Positions 43,315 to 51,792 of a DNA stretch of 64,000 nt are shown one piece after another. A program made the position numbers and the translations under genes. The DNA lies in contig NZ_BMDQ01000003.1 in assembly GCF_014635865.1 (NCBI RefSeq), forward strand, positions 372,001 to 436,000. The letters are read 5' to 3'. Positions within the stretch are counted from its first letter, which is position 1; the number at the start of each line of letters is the position of its first letter. Origin of the DNA: Winogradskyella haliclonae (GTDB lineage Bacteria > Bacteroidota > Bacteroidia > Flavobacteriales > Flavobacteriaceae). Below the pieces are notes generated by a model, which did no database searches, was not told the origin of the DNA, and saw only the letters and a list, made by a program, of their open reading frames with translations.

Positions 43315-43917
43315 ATGGCTATTAATAACCTCATGAAAGCTGACGACTCAAAAGCCAAAAAACTCTTTAAAGACCTATCCTTTTCTTCTGATGAAATTGA
43401 TATCATTGAGTCAGTATTTCATAAAGTTAGTTTAAAAAAAGGTGATATTATATTAGAGACCAATAATGTCGTAAATTATCAATATTACACATTAGAAGGC
43501 TGCTTAAGATCTTATTATTTAGACCTACAAGGCAAAGAGCATACTGTACAATTTGCAATAAAAGATTGGTGGATTAGTGATTATACTGCTTTTTTTTCAG
43601 ATTCTAAATCTATTATGAATATTGAAGTCATACAAGATGCTACTGTATACAGACTTTGCAAAAAAGATAAGGAAGAGTTGTATGCCAAAATACCCAAAGT
43701 AGAATCATTTTTTAGAAAAAAATTAGAACGTGCATTTGCTGCGTTTCAAAAAAGAATTTTATCTAACATATCACAGACAGCAACGGATCGCTATACAAAT
43801 TTTATTGAAGCATACCCCAATATTGAGAAAAGCGTAAAAAACTATCATATTGCTTCTTATCTGGGTATAACTAACGAAAGCTTGAGTAGAATTCGTCGAG
43901 AAATGTCAAATAAATAA
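43315..43917 (+). CDS. Crp/Fnr family transcriptional regulator (second copy)
   Basis: A 200-residue regulator related to the one at 26855: the same barrel motifs (VVNYQYYTLEGCLRSYYLDL, GKEHTVQFAIKDWWISDY) and the same DNA-binding end (YHIASYLGITNESLSRIRRE). The cAMP contacts are absent, so it senses something else. It stands alone between htpG and a terminator; the target may be itself or distant. An ATG six codons in is an equally possible start. Confidence 0.9.
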   Translation: MAINNLMKADDSKAKKLFKDLSFSSDEIDIIESVFHKVSLKKGDIILETNNVVNYQYYTLEGCLRSYYLDLQGKEHTVQFAIKDWWISDYTAFFSDSKSIMNIEVIQDATVYRLCKKDKEELYAKIPKVESFFRKKLERAFAAFQKRILSNISQTATDRYTNFIEAYPNIEKSVKNYHIASYLGITNESLSRIRREMSNK

Positions 43918-44005
43918 TTTATTACCATACATCAATTTTTATAGAGATAAATTAATATAGTTTTGTACCATCATTGATGGTGTTTAATACTATTAATTAA
44001 TAGCT

Positions 44006-44042
44006 AAAAAAGCGTGGCTCCGTTAAAAGCTACGCTTTTTTT
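44006..44042. terminator. Terminator after the second Crp/Fnr gene
   Basis: AAAAAAGCGTGGCT and AGCTACGCTTTTTT pair with a single G-U; T-runs on both strands. Confidence 0.82.
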
Positions 44043-44065
44043 ATAGTATCTATTTTGCAAAATAA

Positions 44066-44200
44066 TGTCAGTGGTTTACAACTTTGGTTTCAAAAGCTTC
44101 AAATTTGAAAAGCATCTATACAGATTTAAAAAGAGTAAAAGCTAAAGAGGTAAAAACAATTGAAATGGAGCAAGGTCAAAAAAAGCAAGTCGTATTGTAG
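44066..44200 (+). pseudogene. Possible gene remnant, 44 codons without ATG
   Basis: The frame is open after a TAA at 44063 to a TAG at 44198-44200 and reads like a protein end (SNLKSIYTDLKRVKAKEVKT, then IEMEQGQKKQVVL). There is no ATG before an internal Met; a TTG near 44084 is the only possible start. The clear amphipathic, Lys/Glu-rich reading suggests the tail of a lost gene, but no family is recognised. Confidence 0.25.
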
Positions 44201-44219
44201 CTTGGACATTTCAATAACT

Positions 44220-45125
44220 TTACCCTAGCAAATCTTTTAGTGCTGGTTCCAGATTTGCGAACGTAAAATCAAAACCTTCTTGTTCAATTTTTAAGGAGCT
44301 TACACGTTGACTTTCAAATAAAAGCATATGCATTTCACCAAGAGCTAATTTCATTGCAAATTTTGGGATATTTGGTAATACGAGTGGTCTTTTCAAAACC
44401 TTTGCAGCTGTTTTTGTAAGCTCAGCATTAGTTACTGGATTTGGTGCTACGGCATTATAAACACCTGTTAATCCTTGCTTAACAGCATACATAAATAGCT
44501 TAGCTAAATCCTCAACATGAATCCAACTTTGCCATTGGTCACCAGTACCAAATGCTGCTCCAGCTCCAAATTTTATTGGCCTTATAATTTCTGGTAATGC
44601 ACCACCTTTTTCAGAAAGCACTAAGCCAATTCTAAGTTTGCAAACATCTATATGGGAAGTTTTAAAAGCATCTATAGCAGTTTCCCAATGCTTTACTACT
44701 TCACCAAGAAAAGTATTAGAAACCTTATCAAAATCTTCTTCGAAGTAATTAACTAATGATGACGGATATATACCTATTGCACTTGCAGAGACAACATGTT
44801 TTACAGAAAAATTGTTGTCATCTATTGTTTTTTTAAGAAGCCTAGCCGTATGAGTTCGGCTTTCTAAAACTTCCTTTTTATAGGAACTTATCCAACGTTT
44901 AGAAATTGATGCGCCAACAAGATTTATTAGTGTATCAACGTCATTAAAACAAGCTTTGTCAATTTCTCCTGCCTTAGGATTCCAGTAAAACCCTTTATAG
45001 TTGTCTTGATTTTGTAATTTAGATTTCGAAGTCGTTAGGTAATTAACAGCTATACCATCTTCATGGCAGAGTTTTACTATTTCTTTACCAACCAAACCCG
45101 TAGCACCTGTAATTAAAACTCTCAC
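44220..45125 (-). CDS. TIGR01777 family NAD-dependent epimerase-like protein (GTG start)
   Basis: A 301-residue short-chain-dehydrogenase-like protein of the YfcH/TIGR01777 family. A Rossmann fold opens with VLITGATGLVGKEIVKLC, the active-site region is SASAIGIYPSSLVNYFEEDF and the C-terminal DUF1731 part ends LEPALKDLLG. Members are related to cell-division and stress functions; the substrate is unknown. It starts with GTG (45123-45125), with no ATG in range. A -7 element lies 17 bases upstream. Confidence 0.92.
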   Translation of the reverse strand: MRVLITGATGLVGKEIVKLCHEDGIAVNYLTTSKSKLQNQDNYKGFYWNPKAGEIDKACFNDVDTLINLVGASISKRWISSYKKEVLESRTHTARLLKKTIDDNNFSVKHVVSASAIGIYPSSLVNYFEEDFDKVSNTFLGEVVKHWETAIDAFKTSHIDVCKLRIGLVLSEKGGALPEIIRPIKFGAGAAFGTGDQWQSWIHVEDLAKLFMYAVKQGLTGVYNAVAPNPVTNAELTKTAAKVLKRPLVLPNIPKFAMKLALGEMHMLLFESQRVSSLKIEQEGFDFTFANLEPALKDLLG

Positions 45126-45141
45126 AATTATTAATTTTAGA

Positions 45142-45149
45142 CAAAGATA
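45142..45149 (-). promoter_or_regulatory. -7 promoter element for the TIGR01777 gene
   Basis: TATCTTTG on the minus strand, 17 bases before the GTG start. Confidence 0.5.
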
Positions 45150-45188
45150 CGTGAGCTAAAAACCCAAGACTCAGACTTTAGTTAAGTT

Positions 45189-45863
45189 TTAACGTTTTAC
45201 AGCACGTAACATATGCCGTTTATTTGGTGGACCTTCAAGTCTTTCAATCTCGAATCCTACAGATTTTAGAGCACGTTTAACACTACCTTTTGCTGAATAT
45301 GTGACCAAAACAGCATTTGACTTCATGGCTTTATACATTATTCTGAAAATAGTTTCCGTCCATAATTCAGGTTGAACTCTAGCTCCAAAAGCATCAAAAT
45401 AAACAATATCATATTTTGAATTGTCCGCTATATGTTCGAATAATTTTTGTTCTTTAATAATACTGAAGTTTTTAGATATCTTAACCTGTTCTTCCCAAGT
45501 TGAATCATGAATCGTATAGAACTCTTCTTTATATTTAGTAGAAATCAATTCAGGATAATTCAAGATTTCTATTTCTTCTTGTTTTACAGGATAAGCTTCA
45601 ACTCCGGTATAATTAATTTTTTGTTGACGTTTTTCTGCTTCAATTAAAGTCAAAAAAGCATTCAATCCTGTACCAAAGCCTATTTCTAGAATAGACACTT
45701 CTCTGTTCTTAGATATTTGGCTTAAAAAGAAAAGCAAACCATGTTTTAAATACACATGATTTGCTTCATTAATTGCACCATGAACAGAATGATATTGCTC
45801 ATTCCATTCTTCTATATGGATGGTTTTAGAACCATCTCCAGTGGTTATAATTTTTCGTTGCAC
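45189..45863 (-). CDS. mnmD: tRNA 5-methylaminomethyl-2-thiouridine methyltransferase MnmD
   Basis: A 224-residue SAM methyltransferase, the stand-alone MnmD half of the bifunctional MnmC. Motif I is LEIGFGTGLNAFLTLIEAE, and DIVYFDAFGARVQPELWTE is the MnmC/D core. It finishes the mnm5s2U modification at the tRNA wobble base. The start is GTG, overlapping the TAG of the DUF4920 gene by one base (TAGTG), so translation is coupled. Confidence 0.93.
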   Translation of the reverse strand: MQRKIITTGDGSKTIHIEEWNEQYHSVHGAINEANHVYLKHGLLFFLSQISKNREVSILEIGFGTGLNAFLTLIEAEKRQQKINYTGVEAYPVKQEEIEILNYPELISTKYKEEFYTIHDSTWEEQVKISKNFSIIKEQKLFEHIADNSKYDIVYFDAFGARVQPELWTETIFRIMYKAMKSNAVLVTYSAKGSVKRALKSVGFEIERLEGPPNKRHMLRAVKR

Positions 45864-46378
45864 TATTTTTTTAATAAAACACCATCTGCTTCAAAAGACA
45901 TAGTCACTTCTGGCTCAGTAATTTTTGCAATCTCCTCGGGAGTTTTGCCAGCGTCTTCAGCATAATGTTGTAAATCTGCTACCGATGTTTCTTTTACAAA
46001 AGCCTTGCCATTGATTACAACTTCTCCGGTGGCATCAAGAGGCATAAAAAACCCGTAGTCTTTAAAAGTAACACGAACAACTTTATCATTACCCATATCT
46101 AACTTCATCCAACATCCTTTTTTTGAACACACCTCAGATATTTTTCCTCTCATCTTTGCATTTATAGTATCACCAACTTTCAAAGCATCATAATGTGCCA
46201 TCATTCGCTCAGCAGAAAGTGCATCTACATCTGTAATTTCTTTTCCAAAACTGCTATAAGCTATTTCTTTAGATATTTCTTCAGTATTGGCATCTTGTTC
46301 TACAGCATTGACTTTAGTTTCATTTTTACAAGAAACTATAAGTGCGCCAATACATATTGAGGTTAAAAGTTTTTTCAT
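45863..46378 (-). CDS. DUF4920 domain lipoprotein
   Basis: A 171-residue exported protein with lipobox IVSCKN. The DUF4920 domain (about residues 45-165) has EKWMKL-like text (CSKKGCWMKLDMGNDKVVRV) and ends EVTMSFEADGVLLKK. This family resembles an OB-like beta-barrel and is common in Bacteroidota; the role is unknown, and the Cys pair CSKKGC could bind metal. It precedes and overlaps mnmD. Confidence 0.92.
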   Translation of the reverse strand: MKKLLTSICIGALIVSCKNETKVNAVEQDANTEEISKEIAYSSFGKEITDVDALSAERMMAHYDALKVGDTINAKMRGKISEVCSKKGCWMKLDMGNDKVVRVTFKDYGFFMPLDATGEVVINGKAFVKETSVADLQHYAEDAGKTPEEIAKITEPEVTMSFEADGVLLKK

Positions 46379-46409
46379 TTTATATAATTATTGTTGATAA
46401 ATGGTATAA

Positions 46410-46417
46410 CAAATTTA
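46410..46417 (-). promoter_or_regulatory. -7 promoter element for DUF4920-mnmD
   Basis: TAAATTTG on the minus strand, 32 bases upstream of the ATG at 46378. Confidence 0.45.
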
Positions 46418-46462
46418 CTAAATTTTAAGGAAAAATTAGAGTTAAAAGCCGTTACGATTGCG

Positions 46463-46470
46463 TATTTTTG
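46463..46470 (+). promoter_or_regulatory. -7 promoter element for ilvE
   Basis: TATTTTTG followed by CACC, 24 bases before the ATG; divergent from the DUF4920 promoter. Confidence 0.6.
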
Positions 46471-46493
46471 CACCATCAAATCTAGCACATTAA

Positions 46494-47564
46494 ATGAATA
46501 CAACTACATCTTACGAAATCGATTTAGTAAAAGCGAAAACCTCAAAAATCAACAGTGTTGATTTTGATAATTTAACGTTTGGTCGCGTCTTTACTGATCA
46601 TATGTTTGTTTGTGATTTTAAAGATGGAAGTTGGCAGAAACCTCAAATAATGCCTTATCAGGCAATGACTTTTGAGCCTTCGGCTAGAGTGTTTCATTAC
46701 GGTCAAGCTGTTTTTGAAGGTATGAAAGCTTATAAAGATGACAACGGTAAAGTCTTTTTATTTAGACCAGATCAAAATTTTGAGCGCATCAATAAGTCTG
46801 CTGCTCGTATGGCTATACCTGAATTTCCAAAAGAATACTTTTTTAAAGGGCTAGAAACTTTATTGAATTTGGATGTTGAATGGATAAAACCAGGATTAGA
46901 CAACTCATTATATTTAAGACCTTTTGTAATTGCAACTGAACCAGCAATATCTGCTTCTCCTGCTGAAGAATATCGCTTTATGATTATTTGTTCTCCAGCT
47001 AAAGCGTATTACAATGAGCCTGTACGTGTTTTATTTGCAGAAAAATTTAGTCGTTCTGCCGATGGAGGTGTAGGTTTTGCTAAAGCAGCAGGTAATTATG
47101 GAGCACAGTTTTACCCAACGAGTTTAGCTCAGAAAAAAGGTTTTCAACAAATTATATGGACAGATGCTAGTACGCATGATTATCTTGAAGAAGCTGGTAC
47201 TATGAACATCTTTTTCAGAATTGGTGATAAATTAATTACTGCACCAAACAATGATAGAATTCTGGATGGTGTTACGCGTAAAAGTGTTATACAACTTGCT
47301 AAAGATTTAAATATTGATTGCGAAGTGAGGCGTGTTAGCGTTAAAGAAATAAAGGATGCCGCTATAAATGGTAGCTTAACAGAAATTTTCGGTGCTGGTA
47401 CAGCTGCTGTGATAAGTCCAGTTTCTGCATTCGAACATGCTGGTGATGTTTTTGAAATCCCAGTAACCAATGATTCTTATGCTACATTATTTAAGTCTAC
47501 GTTATTAAATATTCAGCATAATCTAGCCGATGACAAACACAGTTGGAGATACGAGGTAAGGTAA
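46494..47564 (+). CDS. ilvE: Branched-chain amino acid aminotransferase
   Basis: A 356-residue class IV (fold-type IV) PLP enzyme moving amino groups between Leu, Ile or Val and 2-oxoglutarate. The PLP Lys is in GGVGFAKAAGNYGAQ; further marks are VFEGMKAYKDDNGKVFLFRP and EAGTMNIFFRIG. The length is that of the eukaryote-like BCAT branch (about 350) rather than the shorter E. coli form. No other ilv/leu gene is near. Confidence 0.96.
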   Translation: MNTTTSYEIDLVKAKTSKINSVDFDNLTFGRVFTDHMFVCDFKDGSWQKPQIMPYQAMTFEPSARVFHYGQAVFEGMKAYKDDNGKVFLFRPDQNFERINKSAARMAIPEFPKEYFFKGLETLLNLDVEWIKPGLDNSLYLRPFVIATEPAISASPAEEYRFMIICSPAKAYYNEPVRVLFAEKFSRSADGGVGFAKAAGNYGAQFYPTSLAQKKGFQQIIWTDASTHDYLEEAGTMNIFFRIGDKLITAPNNDRILDGVTRKSVIQLAKDLNIDCEVRRVSVKEIKDAAINGSLTEIFGAGTAAVISPVSAFEHAGDVFEIPVTNDSYATLFKSTLLNIQHNLADDKHSWRYEVR

Positions 47565-47586
47565 AAAACAAAATTTAATTGATTAT

Positions 47587-47617
47587 AAAAAAAGCAGCCG
47601 ATTGGCTGCTTTTTTTT
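47587..47617. terminator. Bidirectional terminator between ilvE and the MazG-like gene
   Basis: AAAAAAAGCAGCC (47587-47599) and GGCTGCTTTTTTT (47604-47616) with a four-base loop. The stop of the MazG-like gene lies at its edge. Confidence 0.9.
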
Positions 47618-48002
47618 ATGACTCTAAGATAGATTGTATATTGGGCTTAAAATAGTTTGGTCCTTTTAGCACCTTACCATCTTCGCGATAAATAGGTTCG
47701 CCATCTGAACCTAGTTTGCTCATATTACTACGTTGTATCTCTTCAAAAACTTCTTCTATTTTATGTTGCATACCATGCTCGATTATAGTACCGCATAAAA
47801 TATAGAGCATATCACCCAAGGCATCTGCAACTTCTACCAAATCATTAGCATTGGCAGCTTCCAAATACTCTTCGTTTTCTTCTCGCATTAACTTATAACG
47901 AAGCATATTTTTCTCTATGCCTAAATCGGCTTTTGGTTCTTCTCTATGTCCTATTTTAAAAGCTGTATGAAATGCTTTAACTGCATTGATTTTATCTTGC
48001 AT
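47616..48002 (-). CDS. MazG-like nucleoside triphosphate pyrophosphohydrolase
   Basis: A 128-residue all-alpha NTP-PPase. The metal-binding set is visible as REENEEYLEAANANDLVEV and ADALGDMLYIL (ExxxE and ExxD types). It hydrolyses (d)NTPs to NMP plus pyrophosphate, probably cleaning up non-canonical nucleotides. A single-domain short form, not the double MazG of E. coli. No mazEF genes are present. Confidence 0.9.
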   Translation of the reverse strand: MQDKINAVKAFHTAFKIGHREEPKADLGIEKNMLRYKLMREENEEYLEAANANDLVEVADALGDMLYILCGTIIEHGMQHKIEEVFEEIQRSNMSKLGSDGEPIYREDGKVLKGPNYFKPNIQSILES

Positions 48003-48032
48003 TGTTAGTTAGTCTATTAAAGTTCTAATACG

Positions 48033-48040
48033 TAAATTTG
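48033..48040 (+). promoter_or_regulatory. -7 promoter element for the 61-residue membrane protein
   Basis: TAAATTTG, 15 bases before the ATG at 48056. Confidence 0.5.
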
Positions 48041-48055
48041 TATAAAAATAAGAAG

Positions 48056-48241
48056 ATGTTTACGACTGGTCAATTAGTTTTTGGAATATTATTTTTTATT
48101 GCCTTTGCAACGGTAATTGTGTTTCAGTATCGTAAAGATTTAAAACTTCATAAAAAATACTATAAAGGCACGATTTGGATACTTCTCGCTTTTATTGGTT
48201 TTATAGGTCTTATTGCTGCAGTGAAATTTATGTATATGTAA
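48056..48241 (+). CDS. Small two-helix membrane protein
   Basis: A 61-residue protein from ATG 48056 (the frame extends to a TTG at 48038, but that is part of the promoter). Two TM helices (LVFGILFFIAFATVIVFQY and IWILLAFIGFIGLIAAVKFM) enclose a basic hairpin loop (RKDLKLHKKYYKG). This kind of small protein is widespread and conserved in Flavobacteriaceae; its function is unknown. It converges on the DPP III gene through the long hairpin at 48241. Confidence 0.8.
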   Translation: MFTTGQLVFGILFFIAFATVIVFQYRKDLKLHKKYYKGTIWILLAFIGFIGLIAAVKFMYM

Positions 48242-48282
48242 GTAAAACAAGGACGTAATTATAATTACATCCTTGTTTTACT
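48241..48282. terminator. Long bidirectional hairpin between small membrane gene and DPP III gene
   Basis: AGTAAAACAAGGACGTAAT and ATTACATCCTTGTTTTACT form a 42-base near-perfect palindrome beginning in the last base of the stop codon. Confidence 0.85.
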
Positions 48283-48287
48283 AGGTT

Positions 48288-50309
48288 TTAATTCTTAGTA
48301 GGTAAAAAACTATAGGTCTTACTATACTCTAACATTTGTTCAGGAAACCCTTTTGGTTGTGTTACTTTGATTGCAGTTATAACTCCATTTTTATCCGTCT
48401 CAGGCACTAATACTGGATTTACAAAACCACTGTAAGGTGCTGAAGTAAACTGTTTGTTACGTTCTAAAACTTCGGCATGAATATCTTGATCTACTTTTAC
48501 ACCATAACCTTCTACTAAAGCTTCAACAGCAGCAAAATCGCCTTCAGATTTTATACGCTGGGTTTCTCGAAGTAACTGTCCAAACAGTGTGTGTAATTTA
48601 TCGTAATCATTAATATTAAAATAGGTTTTGCCGTCTCTAGTAACTTTTTCAATAACATTATCAGCTTTCCCTTTTTCAAAAACCCAAGCACTCACCCATT
48701 GTCTGTTTACCATATGTGCTTCCTCGACATCATCACCTAGATTTAACCTTATTAATTGCGTCATCAGACCATTTCGGATATAGCCGTCATAAGCTGCCTT
48801 CCCTATAGACTTCCAATCATTTACCAATCCTAATTCTTGCAATTTAGGACTATATAAATAATAAAGTCCCACTAAATCTGCACGACCTTCTTCCAAAGTA
48901 GATGCATATTTCTTTAGTGTTTCTTTAGTCTCTCCAACTCCTGGATTTAGCTGTCCTGAAGCATGACCAATCACTTCGTGTAAAGCAGTATGCAATTTAT
49001 CTGCTTGTTGCCCATACGCCTCTTCTAACTTTAATTCCTCATCATCATGAACAAATTCTTTTAGCCTACCTGTGCTTCCTGCATTATTATAAGCATTTAT
49101 AATATTTCCTAGTGATACTGATTTACTTCCTACTTCTTTACGAATCCAATTAGCATTAGGTAAGTTTACGCCTATTGGTGTACTCGGTGATGCATCTCCA
49201 GCTTCTCCTGCAACAGTCACTACTTTATAAGTTACACCAACAACATTATCTTTTTTGTGCTCATCCATTAATGGAGAGTTATCTTCAAACCACTGTGCAT
49301 TTTCAGATAATACAGACATTTTTTTTGACATATCAAAATCATTAATCTGTACAATAGTCTCGTAACTTCCTCTATAACCTGAAGGATCGTTATAGACTTC
49401 TATAAAACTATTAATATAGTCTACGTTACCCTCTGTTGCCGCTGTCCAAGCCACATTATAATCATCCCATGTTTGCAAATCTCCAGTTTTGTAATAATCA
49501 ATAAGCAGGCCTAGTGCATTACCTTGAGCTTCGTTTTCTGCAACACCTTTTGCTTTTTCTAACCATTTTACCACTTCATCAATAGCACTACCATATAGTC
49601 CGCCAGACTTATAAACACGTTCTTTTAAGACCCCATTTTCTTTGACTAATTGAGAGTTAAGTCCAAATGATAATGGCCTGTCAGGGTTTGGTGATGCTTT
49701 CTGTTTGTAGAAATTTTCGACATCAGCGGTTGTAACATCTGGTCCATAAAAATTAACAGCAGATTCAAGCACATTATCAACGCCCTTGGCTAGGTTAACT
49801 TTTTTAGAATCTTCATCATTAAAAATAGCAGCATAGGCCATGCCGTCTAGTTTGGTGTCGGTAGCCTTTAATAACTCATTAAAATAAGACTCATCAAAAC
49901 CAGGCTGCAATTTGTCATTAGAATAATGATGATGTATACCATTACTAAACCATACACGCTTTAAATAAACTTCAAAAGCTTTCCAGTTATCAGATGTTTT
50001 ATCTCCTGAATAGTTAACATATATATTTTCTAAGGCTTTTCTAATCGCTAAATTATGTCGGTAATTTTGATCCCACATCATATCCCGACCAGCCAAACCT
50101 GCTTGAGTTAAATAGTAAACTAATTTCTGTTCCTTCAAAGTTAAGTTTTCCCAACCCGGAATCTTATAACGCAAAATTTTAATATCAGCAAATTGCTCTA
50201 CGTTATAACTAAACTCTTGCTCTTCAGGAATTGATTCTTTTTTGTCATCATCACATGATAAGAATAATGAAGCTACTAAAGCAATACCCAATATTGATTT
50301 TAATTTCAT
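48288..50309 (-). CDS. Dipeptidyl-peptidase III-like M49 metallopeptidase, lipoprotein
   Basis: A 673-residue zinc peptidase from ATG 50309 (MKLKSILGIALVASLFLSCDD, lipobox FLSCD). The upstream 12 residues to the ATG at 50345 would hide the signal, and that ATG overlaps the promoter region. The zinc motif is HEVIGHASGQL, the M49-type HEXXGH, with the third ligand Glu in LEEGRADLVGLYYL. It releases dipeptides from oligopeptide N-termini at the periplasm or outer membrane, fitting a peptide-eating marine lifestyle. Divergent from the SRPBCC gene. Confidence 0.93.
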   Translation of the reverse strand: MKLKSILGIALVASLFLSCDDDKKESIPEEQEFSYNVEQFADIKILRYKIPGWENLTLKEQKLVYYLTQAGLAGRDMMWDQNYRHNLAIRKALENIYVNYSGDKTSDNWKAFEVYLKRVWFSNGIHHHYSNDKLQPGFDESYFNELLKATDTKLDGMAYAAIFNDEDSKKVNLAKGVDNVLESAVNFYGPDVTTADVENFYKQKASPNPDRPLSFGLNSQLVKENGVLKERVYKSGGLYGSAIDEVVKWLEKAKGVAENEAQGNALGLLIDYYKTGDLQTWDDYNVAWTAATEGNVDYINSFIEVYNDPSGYRGSYETIVQINDFDMSKKMSVLSENAQWFEDNSPLMDEHKKDNVVGVTYKVVTVAGEAGDASPSTPIGVNLPNANWIRKEVGSKSVSLGNIINAYNNAGSTGRLKEFVHDDEELKLEEAYGQQADKLHTALHEVIGHASGQLNPGVGETKETLKKYASTLEEGRADLVGLYYLYSPKLQELGLVNDWKSIGKAAYDGYIRNGLMTQLIRLNLGDDVEEAHMVNRQWVSAWVFEKGKADNVIEKVTRDGKTYFNINDYDKLHTLFGQLLRETQRIKSEGDFAAVEALVEGYGVKVDQDIHAEVLERNKQFTSAPYSGFVNPVLVPETDKNGVITAIKVTQPKGFPEQMLEYSKTYSFLPTKN

Positions 50310-50333
50310 TTTTGATTTAATTTTAGTTCTACA

Positions 50334-50341
50334 CAAATGTA
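50334..50341 (-). promoter_or_regulatory. -7 promoter element for the DPP III gene
   Basis: TACATTTG on the minus strand, 25 bases before the ATG at 50309. Confidence 0.45.
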
Positions 50342-50369
50342 GCATTAAAAAGACATATCATAAAATTAC

Positions 50370-50377
50370 TATCTTTG
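50370..50377 (+). promoter_or_regulatory. -7 promoter element for the SRPBCC-crcB unit
   Basis: TATCTTTG, 24 bases before the ATG at 50402, divergent from the DPP III promoter. Confidence 0.5.
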
Positions 50378-50401
50378 GTTAATAACAAAAATCAATCCTC
50401 C

Positions 50402-51421
50402 ATGAAAGCCTTAAAATATATCCTTTTTCTGATTCTTATTGTTGTTATAGGACTTGCAATCTATATCGCTGTACAGCCCAATTTTTATGAGGTAGAACGT
50501 AGTAGAACTATTAAAGCTCCTGCTGCTGTTGTTTATAATAATGTCATAGATTTTAAAAACTGGGAAGCTTGGAATTCTTGGAAAGAAGAACATCCCGAAA
50601 TTGAAATTTCCCTTCCTGAAAAAACTAATGGTATTGGTGGCTCATACTCTTGGACGCAAGACGGTGATGTTGGTACTATGAAAACTACAGCAACAGCTGC
50701 TAATGATTCTATTATACAAGAAATGCAATTTTCAGATTTTCCTAAGTCTGATGTAAAATGGAATTTTACAACTAATGAAGACGGAAGCACAACTGTGAAT
50801 TGGAAAATATCTGGAAAAGATTTACCATTTGGCTTTAAAGCATTTGCAACACTGATGGGGGGCATGGAAAAACAAATTGGACCGCATTACGAAAGAGGAC
50901 TAGAAATGCTTGATAGTGTAGTTGTAAATAGTATGAAAGCTTATAGTGTAAAAACTGATGGAATTACCGAATATGGCGGAGGCTTTTATATGTATAAAAC
51001 CACATCAGCTACTAGCTCTAACATAAGTCAGATAATGGGTAAACAATATGGTGAGATAATGACTTACATGGCGAAGAATAATGTTGTGCAAACAGGTATG
51101 CCATTTACAATTTACAATGAAATGAATGATGCAAATAATAATATAATTATGAGTCAAGCAATCCCAGTGCAAAACAAAGTTGAGATTGCTCAAGATTCTG
51201 AGATATTGTGTGGTTATATCCCAAAAACTAAGGTTTTTAAAACCACTCTAAAAGGTAATTACACGAATCTACCAAAAGCATGGGAAAGTGCAATGACTTA
51301 TATCGCACAGAATAATTTACAACAATCAGAGTTAAAACCTTTTGAAATATATCAAACGGATCCAGGCAATTATCCTAACCCTGCAGATTGGATAACAGAA
51401 GTTTATATTCCTATTAAATAA
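50402..51421 (+). CDS. Membrane-anchored SRPBCC plus GyrI-like (effector-binding) protein
   Basis: A 339-residue protein. A TM helix (LKYILFLILIVVIGLAIYIAV) anchors it, followed by an SRPBCC domain (about residues 28-170, ERSRTIKAPAAVVYNNVIDF) and a GyrI/AraC-effector-like domain (about 190-338, with PFTIYNEMN and a final FEIYQTDPGNYPNPADWITE). Both folds bind small hydrophobic ligands, so ligand sensing or trapping outside the inner membrane is likely. It ends one codon before crcB (TAA then ATG without gap), so they are co-translated. Confidence 0.87.
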   Translation: MKALKYILFLILIVVIGLAIYIAVQPNFYEVERSRTIKAPAAVVYNNVIDFKNWEAWNSWKEEHPEIEISLPEKTNGIGGSYSWTQDGDVGTMKTTATAANDSIIQEMQFSDFPKSDVKWNFTTNEDGSTTVNWKISGKDLPFGFKAFATLMGGMEKQIGPHYERGLEMLDSVVVNSMKAYSVKTDGITEYGGGFYMYKTTSATSSNISQIMGKQYGEIMTYMAKNNVVQTGMPFTIYNEMNDANNNIIMSQAIPVQNKVEIAQDSEILCGYIPKTKVFKTTLKGNYTNLPKAWESAMTYIAQNNLQQSELKPFEIYQTDPGNYPNPADWITEVYIPIK

Positions 51422-51787
51422 ATGAAGCAACTATTACTTGTTTTTGTGGGTGGTGGCTTTGGAAGTGTACTTCGCTTTTTAGTAGGAAAATGGCTCAATA
51501 GTTCTGAAAGTGGAATACCTTACGGTACTTTTGCCGCCAATATAATTGGCAGTTTACTAATTGGAATAATACTAGGTGTAGCTGCAAAAAATGATGGACT
51601 TTCCGAGTCGCAAACACTTTTGCTGGCTACTGGCTTTTGTGGTGGCTTTACCACATTTTCTACTTTTGCATACGAGAATCATGTATTTTTAAAATCTGGT
51701 GATTTTACCTCTTTTGCCCTGTATACCATTGCTAGTTTTATAATTGGGTTTTTAGCGGTCTTTGGAGGTATGTATTTGGTAAAGTAG
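51422..51787 (+). CDS. crcB: Fluoride efflux transporter CrcB/Fluc
   Basis: A 121-residue four-TM protein that forms dimeric fluoride channels. Marks: VGGGFGSVLRFLVG, GTFAANIIGSLLIG and ATGFCGGFTTFSTFAYE with the Phe box and conserved Asn. It directly follows the SRPBCC/GyrI gene; no fluoride riboswitch text was seen before that gene. Confidence 0.96.
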   Translation: MKQLLLVFVGGGFGSVLRFLVGKWLNSSESGIPYGTFAANIIGSLLIGIILGVAAKNDGLSESQTLLLATGFCGGFTTFSTFAYENHVFLKSGDFTSFALYTIASFIIGFLAVFGGMYLVK

Positions 51788-51792
51788 TATCA

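Larger units (their letters stand above)
43918..44219. other. Gene-poor stretch with a terminator and a short open remnant
   Basis: Contains the hairpin at 44006-44042 and the open stretch 44066-44200. Nothing else was recognised. Confidence 0.6.

Noticed and set aside
47616..48002. MazG as part of a toxin-antitoxin unit
   Set aside because: No mazE or mazF-like frames are next to it; it is a stand-alone pyrophosphohydrolase.
51422..51787. Fluoride riboswitch before the SRPBCC-crcB unit
   Set aside because: The leader upstream of 50402 is only about 20 bases after the -7 element and shows no room for the aptamer.
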